Assembly (NCBI GenBank): GCA_963931925.1
Contig: OZ007570.1
Coordinates: forward strand, 25,822,471 to 25,886,470
Origin: Onchidella celtica
Taxonomy: Eukaryota; Mollusca; Gastropoda; Systellommatophora; Onchidiidae
Direction: 5' to 3'
Length of the DNA: 64,000 nucleotides
Position numbers and translations under genes: made by a program. Below are positions 33,001 to 44,300 of this stretch, piece after piece. The notes below the pieces were generated by a model. It searched no databases. It saw only the letters and a program-made list of their open reading frames with translations, and was not told the origin of the DNA. The first letter of the stretch is position 1; each line of letters starts with the position of its first letter.

Positions 33001-34708
33001 CAATGATGAGCTGGGCGCATGGAAAACAACCAACGACTGCTTCGACTTCCCCGCTAAGGAAAGGTGTATCTATCACTATTCTTGCCATGGGTAATTTCTC
33101 AATGGCCCCTGAAAATTGGATGCACGGGACAGTCTCACCTGTAAGCTGTGAATCCCGAATGCAGTCCCTATGCACTCCCACAACGGTAGATCCTGTATCT
33201 CGTAAAACCGAGACCGGTTCGTCCCCAACAAACCCCGGATAAACCCTAAGACCACCTCCTGTATGACATGAATTTATAACGGGGATCTTTCTCCCACAAG
33301 GTAAAACACCGGAAGATAATAACTTCTCACAACTGGGACACTTAGAATACTGTCCGCCTCCGTTGTCCGATGTAACACACGCAGCCGCATGATGAAATTT
33401 ATTAGGGGAACATGGACTGGAGCTACTGTCCACGTTCGCCGCTATCCTACCTGCAGGGCAATTCACGCTGATGTGATCTGCTCTTCCGCAGTTCCAACAC
33501 TTCGCGGCCCTACACTCGCGTGAAAAGTGACCCACGCGTCCGCAAGTCCAACACTCCGCTCCCTGTGCTGCACTAGGCCTGGGTCCCCGTGACCCATCGC
33601 GACCGGAACTAAAGTCCCTATGCCGTCGGTCATCGGCAAAGGTCACAAATCGCCCCCGGCCATTACCGCGACCTAGCCCTCCTGCTCGGTCAAACTTACC
33701 GGATCCATATGGAGGTGATTGGTGATAACCCCTACGCTGCCCCTGGGCTTGCCCACTATAGGCACCACGCTGACGCGACCTGTCTTTATGTCCTGTCGGC
33801 GACCCCTCGACAACGGCGACGTACCCAGCATCTTGGACGTACGCCCTCGCCACTGGTTTGGACGGATGTGCCGTACGGTATGCTTCCGCCAACTTAGACG
33901 CCTCCTGCACCGTCGCGGGTTCGTTTTCTTTCAGGAAAGCCACCAGATCTTTATGGCACGACGCGTACAGCTGGTCACGGATCATTAGGTCTTTTAATTT
34001 AGTAAAATCCGCGCCAACATGCGCCAAGTCTACCCAGTTCGCGAAATATTCCGTCAATCTCGCGACGAAGGCAGCAAAGTCCTCCCTGGTATCCGCACGT
34101 GCTCGCCTAAACTGCTCCCGGAAATATTCCTCGGTACGCGCAAATCGGCGAAGCAGCAAAGCCTTCAGCTTATCGTAATCTTGCACGTCTTCGCGCTGTA
34201 GCTCTTTAAAGTAGGTTAACGCTCGCCCCTGCAATAAGGACGCCAGGTACGTGGACCATAATTCCTTATTTTCCCCCCATTGCAATTGTGCGTTCAATTC
34301 GAACCTGTAAAGGAAGGCGTCTATGTCGTCCTTCCGGTCGTCGAACGTAGGGAGCTTAATCCTAACGCCACCTTTATTGTGTACCTGCCGCTCAACTGTT
34401 TCTGTTGGCGCACTCTTTTTGATTTCCAACTCGGCGATTCTTATTCGCGCCTCTCTCTCCTGTTGCTTATCCCTAGCCTCTATCTCCCGCTCTTGGGCTT
34501 CTATCTCCTTTAACTTTAACTCCCTCTCCTGCTCCTTATCCTTAGCCTCTCTCTCCTGTTGCCGCTCTTGAGCCTCTTTTTCTCGCTCTCTATCTTCAGC
34601 ACGCTCATCGCGCAACTCTGCCTGCTGCTCTTTAATCCAGCCGCGTAGCTCCTCTCCCTCCAGGCCAAGTTCCTTACCCAACTTCATTAATTGTTGGAGT
34701 TCCGCCAT
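30044..34708 (-). CDS. gag-pol: Gag-Pol polyprotein, family A (integrase before RT), intact
   Basis: 1554 residues, ATG at 34708, stop at 30044. Approximate domains: charged coiled coil 20-110; capsid-like 115-290; Arg/Gly-rich linker; two CCHC knuckles (CWTCGRVGHFSREC and CWNCGRADHISVNC) near 390-420; aspartic protease with RDTGS near 505; integrase zinc finger from 695 (HDVPLAGH...CKTCSACQK); DDE catalytic residues near 763, 824 and 861; GPY/F module (MTWKGPYVIERV); reverse transcriptase with VKKLDGSVRFCIDF and FFDD near 1290; RNase H from 1440 (RTDASDSG). The polyprotein would make virus-like-particle structural proteins and the enzymes for reverse transcription and integration. All catalytic residues look present. 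The integrase-first order matches Gmr1-group elements. Confidence 0.95.
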   Translation of the reverse strand: MAELQQLMKLGKELGLEGEELRGWIKEQQAELRDERAEDREREKEAQERQQEREAKDKEQERELKLKEIEAQEREIEARDKQQEREARIRIAELEIKKSAPTETVERQVHNKGGVRIKLPTFDDRKDDIDAFLYRFELNAQLQWGENKELWSTYLASLLQGRALTYFKELQREDVQDYDKLKALLLRRFARTEEYFREQFRRARADTREDFAAFVARLTEYFANWVDLAHVGADFTKLKDLMIRDQLYASCHKDLVAFLKENEPATVQEASKLAEAYRTAHPSKPVARAYVQDAGYVAVVEGSPTGHKDRSRQRGAYSGQAQGQRRGYHQSPPYGSGKFDRAGGLGRGNGRGRFVTFADDRRHRDFSSGRDGSRGPRPSAAQGAECWTCGRVGHFSRECRAAKCWNCGRADHISVNCPAGRIAANVDSSSSPCSPNKFHHAAACVTSDNGGGQYSKCPSCEKLLSSGVLPCGRKIPVINSCHTGGGLRVYPGFVGDEPVSVLRDTGSTVVGVHRDCIRDSQLTGETVPCIQFSGAIEKLPMARIVIDTPFLSGEVEAVVGCFPCAQLIIGNVSRVVSPSEENVQAWSQSKGIDFCAAVETRRQVGDKSKIRPLATPAVNLDITPERLATLQKEDPSLSPCFEEARTEKTRKYKNGSSSFVVQAGILFRKYVTVASILKQVVVPALLIATVLHLAHDVPLAGHMGIARTKERVLKNFYWPSIHRDVQVYCKTCSACQKTTHKGRTPQAPLQKIPTVSEPFKKVSIDLVGPIHPATDRGNRFFLTIICNATRWPEAVPLRTITSEAVAEALFAIFSRVGIPEQILSDRGAQFTSEMMKELFRLFSIQPITTTPYHPQANGMCERLNSTLKSMLRKVAADRPKDWDRYIPAVLFAYREVRQESTGFSPFEMMYGLSPRGPTDVLRDMMTSPSSGDDEQISVFQYLVDLRERLSSARTIAEEASSIASKRAKDYKDRGSKLRIFKPGDKVLLLLPTDHNKLLMTWKGPYVIERVVSKVDYAIHIDGTSKVFHVNMLQRFYERPQYLCAQTKPEETVFSIACTGVVDQLDCDVSDTEAEEELQIQLPELTPTQGYRDVKVNPDLTGSRSRELKTLLASFPDVITDLPGRTTVIQHQIKLTSDKPVFLRPYPLPFSSRDRVIKEVESMLKLDVIEPSTSPYSSPIVLVKKLDGSVRFCIDFRRLNTITVGDREPIPFQEELIASLAGSTWFSKIDLTKGYWEIPLTEESKQYTAFQTPIGLFQFKVMPFGLVNAPATFARLMRLVLKDIPNVVSFFDDIACHTSTWSDHIQTLTVIFKRLHHFGLTAKPAKMDLACPEIVFLGHIVGRGVQRPEVTKIDKLVGLQIPKTKKQVRSLVGILNYYRKFIPNFSSLSSSLTDLTKKGQPDKVQWTSECQTAFDNLVTALSSSPILILPDFRSNFILRTDASDSGVGACLLQEKNECLHPVCYVSRKLLQRERKYSVIERECLAIVWSVQKLGRYLMGREFCIQTDHKPLTFLSKNRSSSPHLSRWALALQPYTFVIQPIPGTSNHIADYLSRA

Positions 34709-35760
34709 TTCACAGATTTATGGTTATACAATTTGCAATACAATATACTGTCTATGTACTTATAATAAAGACTAACCTGTCGGTATGATCACTAACGACA
34801 CGATCAGAGACCTGAAATTATGTCACTACAATAACAACCGCTATTTTCAAATGCAATTCAGAAAATTACCTACAGAACATTTTATAGCATATTCTCTCTA
34901 ACTAATTCTATGTTCATACAATGTATTGCACTATTAAATAACAAAAAGAGAAAAGAAAAGACAAAAATGAAGAAATTCAGTAGAAGGACCACAAGTACGT
35001 CAAGGACAACGAACCAGACTAGGACAAAGACCTAAAAAAGAAAATATAATGGAAAAAAAAATGAAACCTAACTACACCGATTACACTACAAGGTACGAAC
35101 AAGAACAGAGTCTGAAAAAAAAGAACGTATCTACAGATAGGTAGAAAGAGGGACAAGAGAATACGTCTTCCTGCAGAACAGAGAAGATATCGACGCTACA
35201 ACTAAACACTAACAAAGCCCTACAGAATGTTCACCGTGATGAACGAAGTTCCAAGTTTATCACACCTTTTAAAAAGGATAAACTAGGTTCAACACAGCAA
35301 ACCCGCGCCACCGCCCGTACAATCAATTACAACGAAAACAGCAAAAACAGAGAAAAAGACGGAAGAAAAGACAGCCCTCAATCCAGGGCACAAATTTTTC
35401 ACTTAACTTTCACCCTTGATTTCAGTTTCTCCCCTTTCTCGGAGCTCTGGCTGCTTGACCTCTACAGGCTGGCACACACACTCTCTGCAGAATTTTAAGT
35501 ACACATTAATACATATTCATAGTAATACATGCATTAATACATATTCATAAATACACATAAATCATACCATCATGAAATTTCCATTCATCCCACGAACAAA
35601 GACAGCACAAATTCCTACCACAGATAAGTACTACGTGGACAAAAACTAAAGTAACAATTGCCCACTGAAAAATACCTACTAACTAACTACAACTAAATAT
35701 TACGAAAATGGACGAGTCACAAGGGACGAGCCCCCAATGTCACAACGGACGAGCCCCCAT
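34709..35760 (-). other. 5' leader of A3
   Basis: About 1.05 kb without coding content between the primer site and gag. Near-identical segments occur in the A1 leader (197-1150). Confidence 0.75.
35723..35760 (-). other. Duplicated primer binding site of A3
   Basis: In element sense, directly after the 5' LTR: ATGGGGGCTCGTCCG, then TTGTGACA, then TTGGGGGCTCGTCCC, then TTGTGAC. The repeat unit of about 23 bp contains both the LTR terminus and the primer site. The core matches 13-14 bases of the tRNA-Pro primer site. Confidence 0.68.
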
Positions 35761-36998
35761 TGTCACAAATCCCAGACTGGGAGATGTAATAAGTTATGAC
35801 AGGACAACAATCACGAACGAACAAGTTTAACACTTAACAGAACAACCCATCAGACTCACACATTTATTAAACATAATTATACAGATAATAGCGCAATTAC
35901 ATACATTATATTATTGAAATTAACTGCCGTACAACGGCCTTATTCTCACATGCACTCTTCCTCGGATCCACAACCCGGTAGTTACTTCCTAAAGGCACTT
36001 CGGCCTCAGCCTCTCCCCTCAGGGTCTTAATAGCACATTAATAATTCACTGGCACCGCAGTCCCTCAATATCACCTTCCTATTGTCATACACCTTAGCAT
36101 TCCACTAGCACCTCAGAAGGGCAATAGCACATTATCATTTCAATAGCCCATCATCATGGCAATAGCACATTATCATTTCAATAGCCCATCAACATGGCAG
36201 TAGTACATTATCATTTCAATAGCCCATCAACATGGCAATAGTACATTATCACATTCACGCTCATATCTACGTCCCTGTCCGTGGCCTGACTGCCACGACT
36301 TTATATGCCTCTACTGTCCTGCACCGACAGCCTCACTTCTGGCCTATGTGTGGCCTCCGGCCCTGTGCTGGCCTATCCCCTGTGCTCACCGAGGCGGCTC
36401 TTCAGCCCGTCCCCGACACCTACAAGAATAACATTACATTGGTATAATACCATACCATTTCTATTCACTCCACCTCTCCTTACAACCCATGAAGCGTACA
36501 CACAATAGTTCACATTTCACTCACCAAACATCTTACGGTTACACACCTCCATCGTAGTACACAATACTCACTCGTGCTACAAATCCATGAACTCAACTTT
36601 TATCTATCGCTCATGGCGCACATTGCTATATTCAATATCAAGGACTTCCACATTCCTCACATATACTTATTTACATCATGGTAATAGACGAATATAATAT
36701 AATACATCAATCATAATTATCAATCAACGTTCTACCTACCAGTCATCACTGGAAAAAACACTCTCATCCGTCTTCCGACTGCTCCCCTTATGTTCGCCCG
36801 CTGGGCTCTTACTAGCGTCCGTTCTCTTTGGACTATCTCTGTGCAGTGATAGTAATACAGCGCTTTCGCCTCATTCAGACCCCCCCCCCCCCACTACTCA
36901 TAACAGGCACGCCTTTCCCTTACTTGTCTACGTGCGTTAATTTTACTCTCCTCCTTTCCCCCCGTAATTATTAACTATCGCTCACTCCACTCGTGACA
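35761..36998 (-). mobile_element. 5' LTR of A3
   Basis: 1238 bp, partner of 28450-29688. It is followed on the right by the target duplication CAGAG (36999-37003). Confidence 0.92.
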
Positions 36999-37003
36999 CA
37001 GAG

Positions 37004-37559
37004 GTGCACTCTCTTGAACTTTCTTGCGACTCACGAACGGATGACGTAAATCTTTATATATCACCTAGTAGTGTTCCCACCTAACTCTCGTATTCGATCG
37101 TTTCCGGACGTTAACATCCGTACATGAAATCTTTTTTTTTTTATGGCCGCCCTAAAATTTGTCCCGTGAACTCCCGTGTGCACATGGTGTGTTTTGATAA
37201 TACACCGTGTGCAAAGGGGGTCAAATCAAGCCTCAATTTGTTCAGTGGTGCTGCACGACACACATGCGAGTGGAGAATTAATGTTCAGTCTGGCGTTCTC
37301 AAGCAGAAAAAGAACACACGAAAAAAGATCTCGGATGTGAAGGTACGGTCGTTCGATATCATACGCCCAGAAAAAGAACGCATGAACGTGAACGAAAGCG
37401 GGCCTCTGATGTGAACGCGAGGTAATACACAAAGAAATGAAAGTGATCCGGGCATGCCGAACTCTTCCCACAATTGGCCCGAGATTCTCTTTAAGGACAA
37501 TTTGAAAAGAACGCTCAAACTTACTTGGGAGACGTACTTTAATTTACCTGGCAAGCGGG
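37004..37559. other. Intergenic DNA, no gene seen
   Basis: Short open frames only. GAAAAAGAAC phrases recur (37307-37380) without forming a regular array. Confidence 0.4.
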
Positions 37560-38120
37560 TGTCCTTGTTTGTGGCACCAGATCATTTAGAAATAGTCCCT
37601 TTAAACAAGGTTCCAATTCCCTTTCATCAACTTTTGAGAAAGTGATGATTGAAGTTTGATGTGTTCTTAGCTTTAGATGATCCGACTTTTTCTCTTTTTA
37701 GTAATACCAGAGAGTATGTATATATAGAGAGGTTTCACTATTGGTCGATTTGCACAGCGAGACACGGGAGGCTCTGCGAAACTACTGTTAGCATGGAGCG
37801 GAAAGTAGGTCGCCTCGGTAAACAATACTCGTCTGTGCATTTCCACCGGGCTTGAGAACTTACTAACGGCTCTACATAGTTTCAATGAGCCCAAAAATAT
37901 GAACAAACCACAGTGACCATTAATGCACACAATCTTTGGTGAAGACAGTCTCTTTCAATCCTTGTTACCGAAACGACCTCATTTCACGATTTGGCGGAAG
38001 TGAGATCTCTCTATAATGTAAATACATACTCTCTGGTAATGCTTACAAATTGCGCACTAAATCCGCTTGCTACTTTGACACACAATGGAGAAGTAGTGTA
38101 TAGTGTGTAACTCATGAAAG
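37560..38120. repeat. Dispersed repeat, copy interrupted by a MITE
   Basis: Homologous to 10130-10350 on both sides of 37707-38036: left part AATTCCCTTTCATCAACTTTT...TTTTTAGTAAT, right part GCTTACAAATT...ACACAATGGAGAAG...GTGTGTAACTCATG. Confidence 0.65.
37707..38036. mobile_element. 330-bp MITE with CCAGAGAGTATGTAT termini
   Basis: The left end CCAGAGAGTATGTAT and the right end ATACATACTCTCTGG are perfect inverted repeats of 15 bp, followed by further imperfect pairing (TATAGAGAG / CTCTCTATA). TAAT occurs on both sides and once in the uninterrupted copy at 10254, consistent with a 4-bp target duplication. No coding capacity. Superfamily uncertain. Confidence 0.72.
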
Positions 38121-40633
38121 TTGCAAATACCCTATTTTATATGTGAAAATCGCAGAAAGAGAAAGTCCAGCAAAATGTACCAATAAAGGATTTATCAGTT
38201 TGCGACAAAGAACTCCCATTGTTTCGCGGTATGACAGAGCGATCTTTGTCATGGCATGATATGACTGTTGTTGTTTTGCTGTGGGGGCCTCATTCAATCT
38301 ACCATCTAAACCCGCCCAAACTGTGACTAACGAGAATTCTAACGGCTAACATAAAAAAGTAAATGGCTCAAAGACAATACGCTATGGAAGACCAATCTGG
38401 CGGACGGACGTGCTTTGGGGGTGCTATCAAAGACAGAAGACAATTTATGTCGGAGGACCCATTTGAACTTGGTGCGGTGTGAATATAGTGATACGCATTA
38501 AACAGAGGGTATACAGTGGTTCCTACGATAACAGCATTACCAGGTTTTTCTTTGCTCACGAGTCGCCCCGTGACAGTAACATTCCGATTTGAATGAGTAG
38601 GCTACAAACATATGCAGTAAAATCCCTTCCCATTCCCATTCCATTCCGCTTGCAGTCCATTTCCACTCCATTTTTTGGAGAGTAGAATGTAAATTGAATG
38701 TCCCTCCTTTCCTCAACCATGCCGTTTCTGCTCAACGCAATAACGATGGAGGCCATGGGACCAAAATCCCAGCTAGACTCTAAAGTAAATTTCGTTACGC
38801 ACCCCCAAGGGAAAATCTAGGTATGGTTTTGATATGTTCCCAGTAACCGTCTTTGACTAAAAATCAAATGTTGTCATCTATAACTGTGCACATTAATAAC
38901 TTATTTTTAAAAAATAACAATGTTTATTGCTATGTAACATATGTATTTTTGCATGTTTGTTTCGTTTTACATAATTATATATTTCACAAAATCTCCACCT
39001 TCGAACACAAAAGGCTTTTTTATTAGACCACCTACACTAACCAAATTTTACATGTTCGTTTCAAATACCGCGGAGGGTGCAAGGAAGTTTTTATTATTTT
39101 GATTAGTTTGGTTCTTGAATTTATAGAAAAAATGCACTGTTTCATCGTGCTGTCATTGTCATCCTCCATCTTGCCTCCATTCTGTTATAGTACCGTGCAG
39201 GTCATAAAAAGTAACCATATCAAGCTTGGTGCGCAGTGTCCTGGCGCGCATGAGTTCTGAAGCAGGACTGCAGATTACTACTTTTATTGTAAGAGAGAGA
39301 CAGAGAGATCGAGATCATGGTTCTTAATGAAAACTCTTGATAATGAACCTCTGTAGTGTCTAAAGATGACCACAAACCTAATGATTCTCGAAATTTCATC
39401 CAACTTAAAAAAAAACAAACAATTATATGGCTATTTACATCTTTCTTAAGGTGCATACAGCATTCCATTATGGAGGCAGCCATTTTGGATTTCGCGGCGA
39501 AAGGCTCAATTCCACTGGTTGATTAGAATAGCATTGTTTAAATGGCAAACTCAATTCGATTCGTTAATTATTATTTATTGGCACACTTTACATACAAATT
39601 ATACAAAAATGTGCAAGACTGGAAATGACAACATTGGTTTTTTGTGAAGGGGAGGTGCATAAGAGCTTGCATGCAAAAAATCAGCTTATCCCCTGAGGTG
39701 CGTAACGGAATGACAAGCTACAAGTTTGGTCCCATACGAGTAAAGGAGACAAAGTTATTGGATCTATATCTCAAGGCATATCTCAAAGAAGGCCAATATT
39801 TGGTGAAGAGCACCACCTTCTCGAACAGGCTTTACAGGATGATTTTGCCTCTCATCAGTGGCGTAGCGGGGGGGGGGGTGGGGGTGGGGGGGGGGGAGAG
39901 ATAGGGCACAGGAGCGGTTGCCCCGGGCTCAACACTTCAAGAGATAAAGAAAATAAATTAGCAATAATAAATGATAAATCCCGCGCCCCTCCCCTCACAA
40001 AGAAAATCTCCCAATGTTCGAACATTCAACACAGTTTTTCAACACGACGGTACCAGTGATTGTTGCCATATACTAACAGCCCACGGATCAGGGGGCGTAA
40101 TACTTGCATTGACCCGGTCTCTGGCAACCCTCTCTACTCCTCTGTGTCTCACCCATACGGATAGCGCCTGCAACATTTCTGATGCCTCCGGAGGTAATTG
40201 AACCTCATATTGAAAAGTGGGCAACAAATTTGAGAAAACTCAATGGAAAGTCTTGTGATCACTCTGAAAACTTCATTTAGGGCCGCCATTATGAGCTTGG
40301 CGTGTTAAACCAAACTGTGATCACAAATCTGTGGATAGCAAATGAGGCGAAATGTTAGTGCAGTGGGATATTTCTTCTTTTTGGGATTGGAGATGGGATG
40401 GAGTGGAAGTAACTTGGAATGGGAATAGCACTGAAAAAGGGGGCGCTCCGTTAGACAACAAAGATTAGATAAGTCTCAGCTTTCCCTAACTGTTGAAGGT
40501 GAATGAAAGGGGAATGGAAATTGACTTGACTGCGTTTGTACCCTGACACGTTTGAACTTTTGCTCACCTGGTATGTGGCGCAGACCAAAATAGTATTGTG
40601 CCCTTCCCATCGTTTTCTCTCTCTCTTTTTCTC
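38121..40633. other. Intergenic DNA, no gene seen
   Basis: No convincing coding sequence. It contains a LINE-tail-like phrase GCGGACGGACGTGCTTTGG near 38399, and a G-rich run at about 39870-39898 preceded by CAGTGGCGTAGCGGGG, a common DNA-transposon terminus. The stretch ends in CT-rich DNA at the assembly gap. Confidence 0.45.
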
Positions 40634-40833
40634 NNNNNNNNNNNNNNNNNNNNNNNNNNNNNNNNNNNNNNNNNNNNNNNNNNNNNNNNNNNNNNNNNNN
40701 NNNNNNNNNNNNNNNNNNNNNNNNNNNNNNNNNNNNNNNNNNNNNNNNNNNNNNNNNNNNNNNNNNNNNNNNNNNNNNNNNNNNNNNNNNNNNNNNNNNN
40801 NNNNNNNNNNNNNNNNNNNNNNNNNNNNNNNNN
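40634..40833. other. Assembly gap (200 N)
   Basis: Exactly 200 N. By comparison with the 3' LTR, the gap should contain about the first 215 bases of the family C 5' LTR and the insertion boundary. The round length suggests a placeholder size. Confidence 0.97.
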
Positions 40834-41196
40834 GGCCTTGAGTGATGTAACCTGATGACGTATTGATGCGTGATTGGTTGGTTTGTGCGAGGGCAAAGGT
40901 AACGTTTATTTCGGGAACTTTCTTTAGGAATGTTTATATATATAGACCTGTGTGAGTGGTTGGTCGGTGAGTAAGTGAGTTTCCTTTTGTGTGGCGTAGA
41001 TATTTAGTTTCGCTGGTGTCTTCCTAGTAATTTATTGTTCACTATACAGTTATTAAACTTTAGTATTATTTAATCTATCGTCGGATCTCGTGTTTATTTA
41101 TTTTACAGCTGTAATAGTTTCGTTTTCTAAAGGGTTGTAGTTAGATCATCTAACTCCCCCCTACTATAACGTGCTAGAACAACCTCAGCTGTTACA
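40834..41196 (+). mobile_element. 5' LTR of family C (3' part; start hidden by gap)
   Basis: GGCCTTGAGTGATG... to CCTCAGCTGTTACA. It matches 46796-47153 with about three substitutions and one 4-bp indel. A TATA-like run lies at 40933-40945. Confidence 0.88.
40933..40945 (+). promoter_or_regulatory. TATA-like box in the C LTR
   Basis: TTTATATATATAG, about 250 bases before the end of the LTR and conserved in the 3' LTR (near 46894-46907). Plausible core promoter of the element; not proven. Confidence 0.45.
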
Positions 41197-41199
41197 TAT

Positions 41200-41217
41200 T
41201 GGGGGCTCGTCCGGGAT
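41200..41217 (+). other. Primer binding site of C (tRNA-Pro type)
   Basis: TGGGGGCTCGTCCGGGAT is identical over 18 bases to the classical tRNA-Pro primer site of murine-type gammaretroviruses (established knowledge). It lies 3 bases after the LTR end. Confidence 0.85.
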
Positions 41218-41305
41218 CTGACCATATTCGAGCGGACCAGATCAAAATTACTAGATTTATTTACATAGTTTATTGTAGGAATATCATCGACAAGCTATCT
41301 ACAAC

Positions 41306-44300
41306 ATGTCGGAGGTTATTGGAAGGCTTAGCCAGGAAGCGGACGCTATGGAGCTCAATGGGCAGGAGAGACGGGACTACCTCCGTGAAGGCCTAGAAAG
41401 AGAAAGACAGCTGGAGGCTCAACGACAGGAGAAGGAGGCTGAACGACAGGCTCATGAGAAGGAGGCTGAACGACAAGAGAAGGAGGCTGAACGACAGCTG
41501 GAAAGGGAAAAGATGAACCACGAGTTGGAGATAGAGAGGATGCGCCAGCAACGTGGAGGCAACGACTCAGCGCAGAAGACCGACGACCACGCCAGTTCTA
41601 AGAGACCCAAGCTACCTGCATTTCAGGACAAGAAGGACGATCTGGATAGCTGGTTGCTGCGGTTTGAGAGGTTTGCCGAGACAGCTGAATGGCCCAGATC
41701 CACCTGGACGACATCACTGTCTGCCCTGCTGACCGGGAGAGCTTTGGAGTGCTTCTGCAGACTACCGATCGACGAAGCCAAGGACTACGACAAGGTCAAG
41801 GAAGCGTTGCAGAAGAGGTACAACCTGTCAGAGGACGGATACAGACTCATGTTCAGACAAGGTAAGCCTGAAGATGGAGAAGATGTTGGAATGTTTTTGA
41901 CCAGGATCAAGACCTATTTAGAGAGGTGGATAAAGCTGTCAAAGACGGAGGAGACCTACGAAGGAGTGAGAGATCTGTTCGTCAGAGAGCAATTCATGGA
42001 TGCCTGCCCACCAGACCTTGCAACCCATGTGAGGGAGAGGAAACCAAAGACGCTACAGGACATCGCAGATTCAGCGGAGGCGTACCTGGTAGCGAGGAAC
42101 CGGACACTCAGCGGGAGCGCCAGACTGCAGAGCCGGCCAGTGCGACAGAGGCCCAACGGAGACAGAAGCCCACAGGTCTGCCATAGGTGCCAGAGGCCGG
42201 GACACAAGGCGACGGAGTGTCGTGCAAAGTTAAACGACAAAGGTGAGTTGAAATGTTACCTTTGTGGAAAGCCAGGCCACGTTCGGAGGATGTGTCCAGC
42301 CCAGAAGGATATGGGACGAGGCAAGCCGAACAAGGCGGCGGCGGCCGTAGTGATAGCGGCGGACGAGTCGTCGAGACAGGATGCGACGACGGCTGACACC
42401 AGCATCAACGTTCAAGCGGTAATGAAGGACGGGAAGCTACAGTTAGCGGTGCCTGTTACTTGCGGAGGATGCAGTGACGGAAGGACCGTGAAGAAACTGA
42501 AGTTACCAGTGATGAAGGGCTTGATTGGAAATCGAGCGGTAGATGTCCTAAGAGATACCGGCTGTGAAGGTGTAGTGGTGTGGCGAGCACTGGTGGACGA
42601 CGGACAGCTCACCGGTGGGAAGAAACTTATCGCGAGGATCGATAACTCCTTGCTAGCGGCGGAGGAAGCCGTTATCGACGTGAAGACGCCTTACCTGACG
42701 GGCAAAGTGACGGCGCTGTGTCTCCCGGAGACCATCTGCGACCTAGTAGTCGGGAACGTGGACGGAGCGAAGGATCCGTACGACCCTGATACTGAGGTGA
42801 TGGTAGGAGCGGTGACCACGAGGGCCCAGGAGAAGAGGAAGGACCGGTCTACGTCGCTGAAGGTGCCGAGGGCAGAACGGCACGCGGGAGTGGATAGAGA
42901 GGAACTTATCCGACTCCAAGAAGAAGACGAAGTCATTAGGAAGTTAGAGCAGAAGAAGATCCCAACTAATAGAGGCAATAAATCTGTTCATTTTGAGAAA
43001 CATGGAGGAGTACTGTACCGGATCTACAAGGACCTGAGACAGGCGACGGTTATAAGGCAAGTGGTACTACCCGAGAAACTGAGAGAGTATGTACTGAGTG
43101 TAGCCCACGACTCGATCGTCGGAGGACACCTCGGCGTGAAGAAAACCAAAGACAGAGTTATGAGCAATTTTTATTGGCTTGGAATTGAAGGTGACGTCGC
43201 GAGATACTGCCGCTCATGCGACATATGCCAGAGGACGGTGAACAAAGGAGCGACCCCAAAGGTGCACCTGCAGAGTATGCCAGTAGTGGACGTACCATTT
43301 AGGCGAGTGGCCGTGGACTTAGTAGGACCTATCGACCCCCCAAGTGAAGGTGGACATCGGTATATCCTGGTGTACATAGACTACGCTACTCGTTACCCCG
43401 AAGCCACACCCTTGAAGAAGATCGACGCAGAAACGGTAGCAGAAGCCTTAGTGAACATCTACAGCCGTTTGGGTGTGCCCGAAGAGATCTTGTCGGACCA
43501 AGGGACCCAGTTTATGTCAGATGTCATGAAGGAAACGAATAGACTACTGGGAATTCGACAGTCGACCACTACAGTCTACCACCCTATGTGCAACGGGTTG
43601 GTGGAGCGATTTAACGGCACACTGAAGAAGACCTTAAGGCGACTGTGCGCAGAGCAACCCAAGCAGTGGCACAGATACATCAACCCGCTGCTCTTCGCAT
43701 ATCGTGAAGTTCCCCAAGAGTCGACCAAGTTTGCCCCATTCGAGTTGCTGTATGGGAGAACTGTGAGAGGACCAATGCACATCTTACGACAACTATGGAC
43801 CAAGGACGTAGAGGAGCCGGAAACGAAGACCAGTTACCAGTACGTCATGGAACTACGTGAGAGGCTGGAGGACACATGGAAGTTAGCGACGGAAGAACTC
43901 TCCAAGGCTCAAGGTAGACAGAAGACCTACTACGACCGGAAGGCGCGAGAGAGGAAGTTCCGCCCCGGAGATGAAGTGTTGGTGCTACTGCCGACGAACA
44001 CTAACAAGCTCCTAGTCCAATGGAAGGGACCATATAAGGTAGTCTCAGTTGTCGGTGTTAACGACTATAGAGTCAAGATGGGTGCAAAAGAAAAGACCTT
44101 GCACGCCAACCTCCTCAAGAGATACATTCCAAGGACGTCAAAAGCAGCAGCAGTGGCAATGGAACCGAGACCTATTGTGACCGAGATGTGTGGGATGGAC
44201 AACAGTAGGAGAGATACCACGCCTGAACATGTCAACGCCATAAAGGACGGCGGCGGTGATAGTGCTGAGACTGTACTGGCAGAGGACGACATGATGGACA

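Larger units (their letters stand above)
28445..37003 (-). mobile_element. Complete family A (Gmr1-like) LTR retrotransposon A3
   Basis: The element occupies 28450-36998 (8549 bp), flanked by the perfect 5-bp duplication CAGAG (28445-28449 and 36999-37003). In element sense: 5' LTR 36998-35761, duplicated primer site 35760-35723, leader, one gag-pol frame 34708-30044, 3' untranslated region with polypurine tract at 29702-29689, 3' LTR 29688-28450. The two LTRs differ at only about ten sites, and the 1554-codon frame is unbroken, so this is a young and possibly autonomous copy. No envelope frame is present. Confidence 0.93.

Noticed and set aside
39841..39900. DNA-transposon end (CAGTGGCGTAGCGGGG) at a G-rich run
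   Set aside because: Only one end is recognisable and no inverted partner or target duplication was found.
40536..40896. Frames spanning the N run
   Set aside because: The open frame exists only because N codons are not stops.
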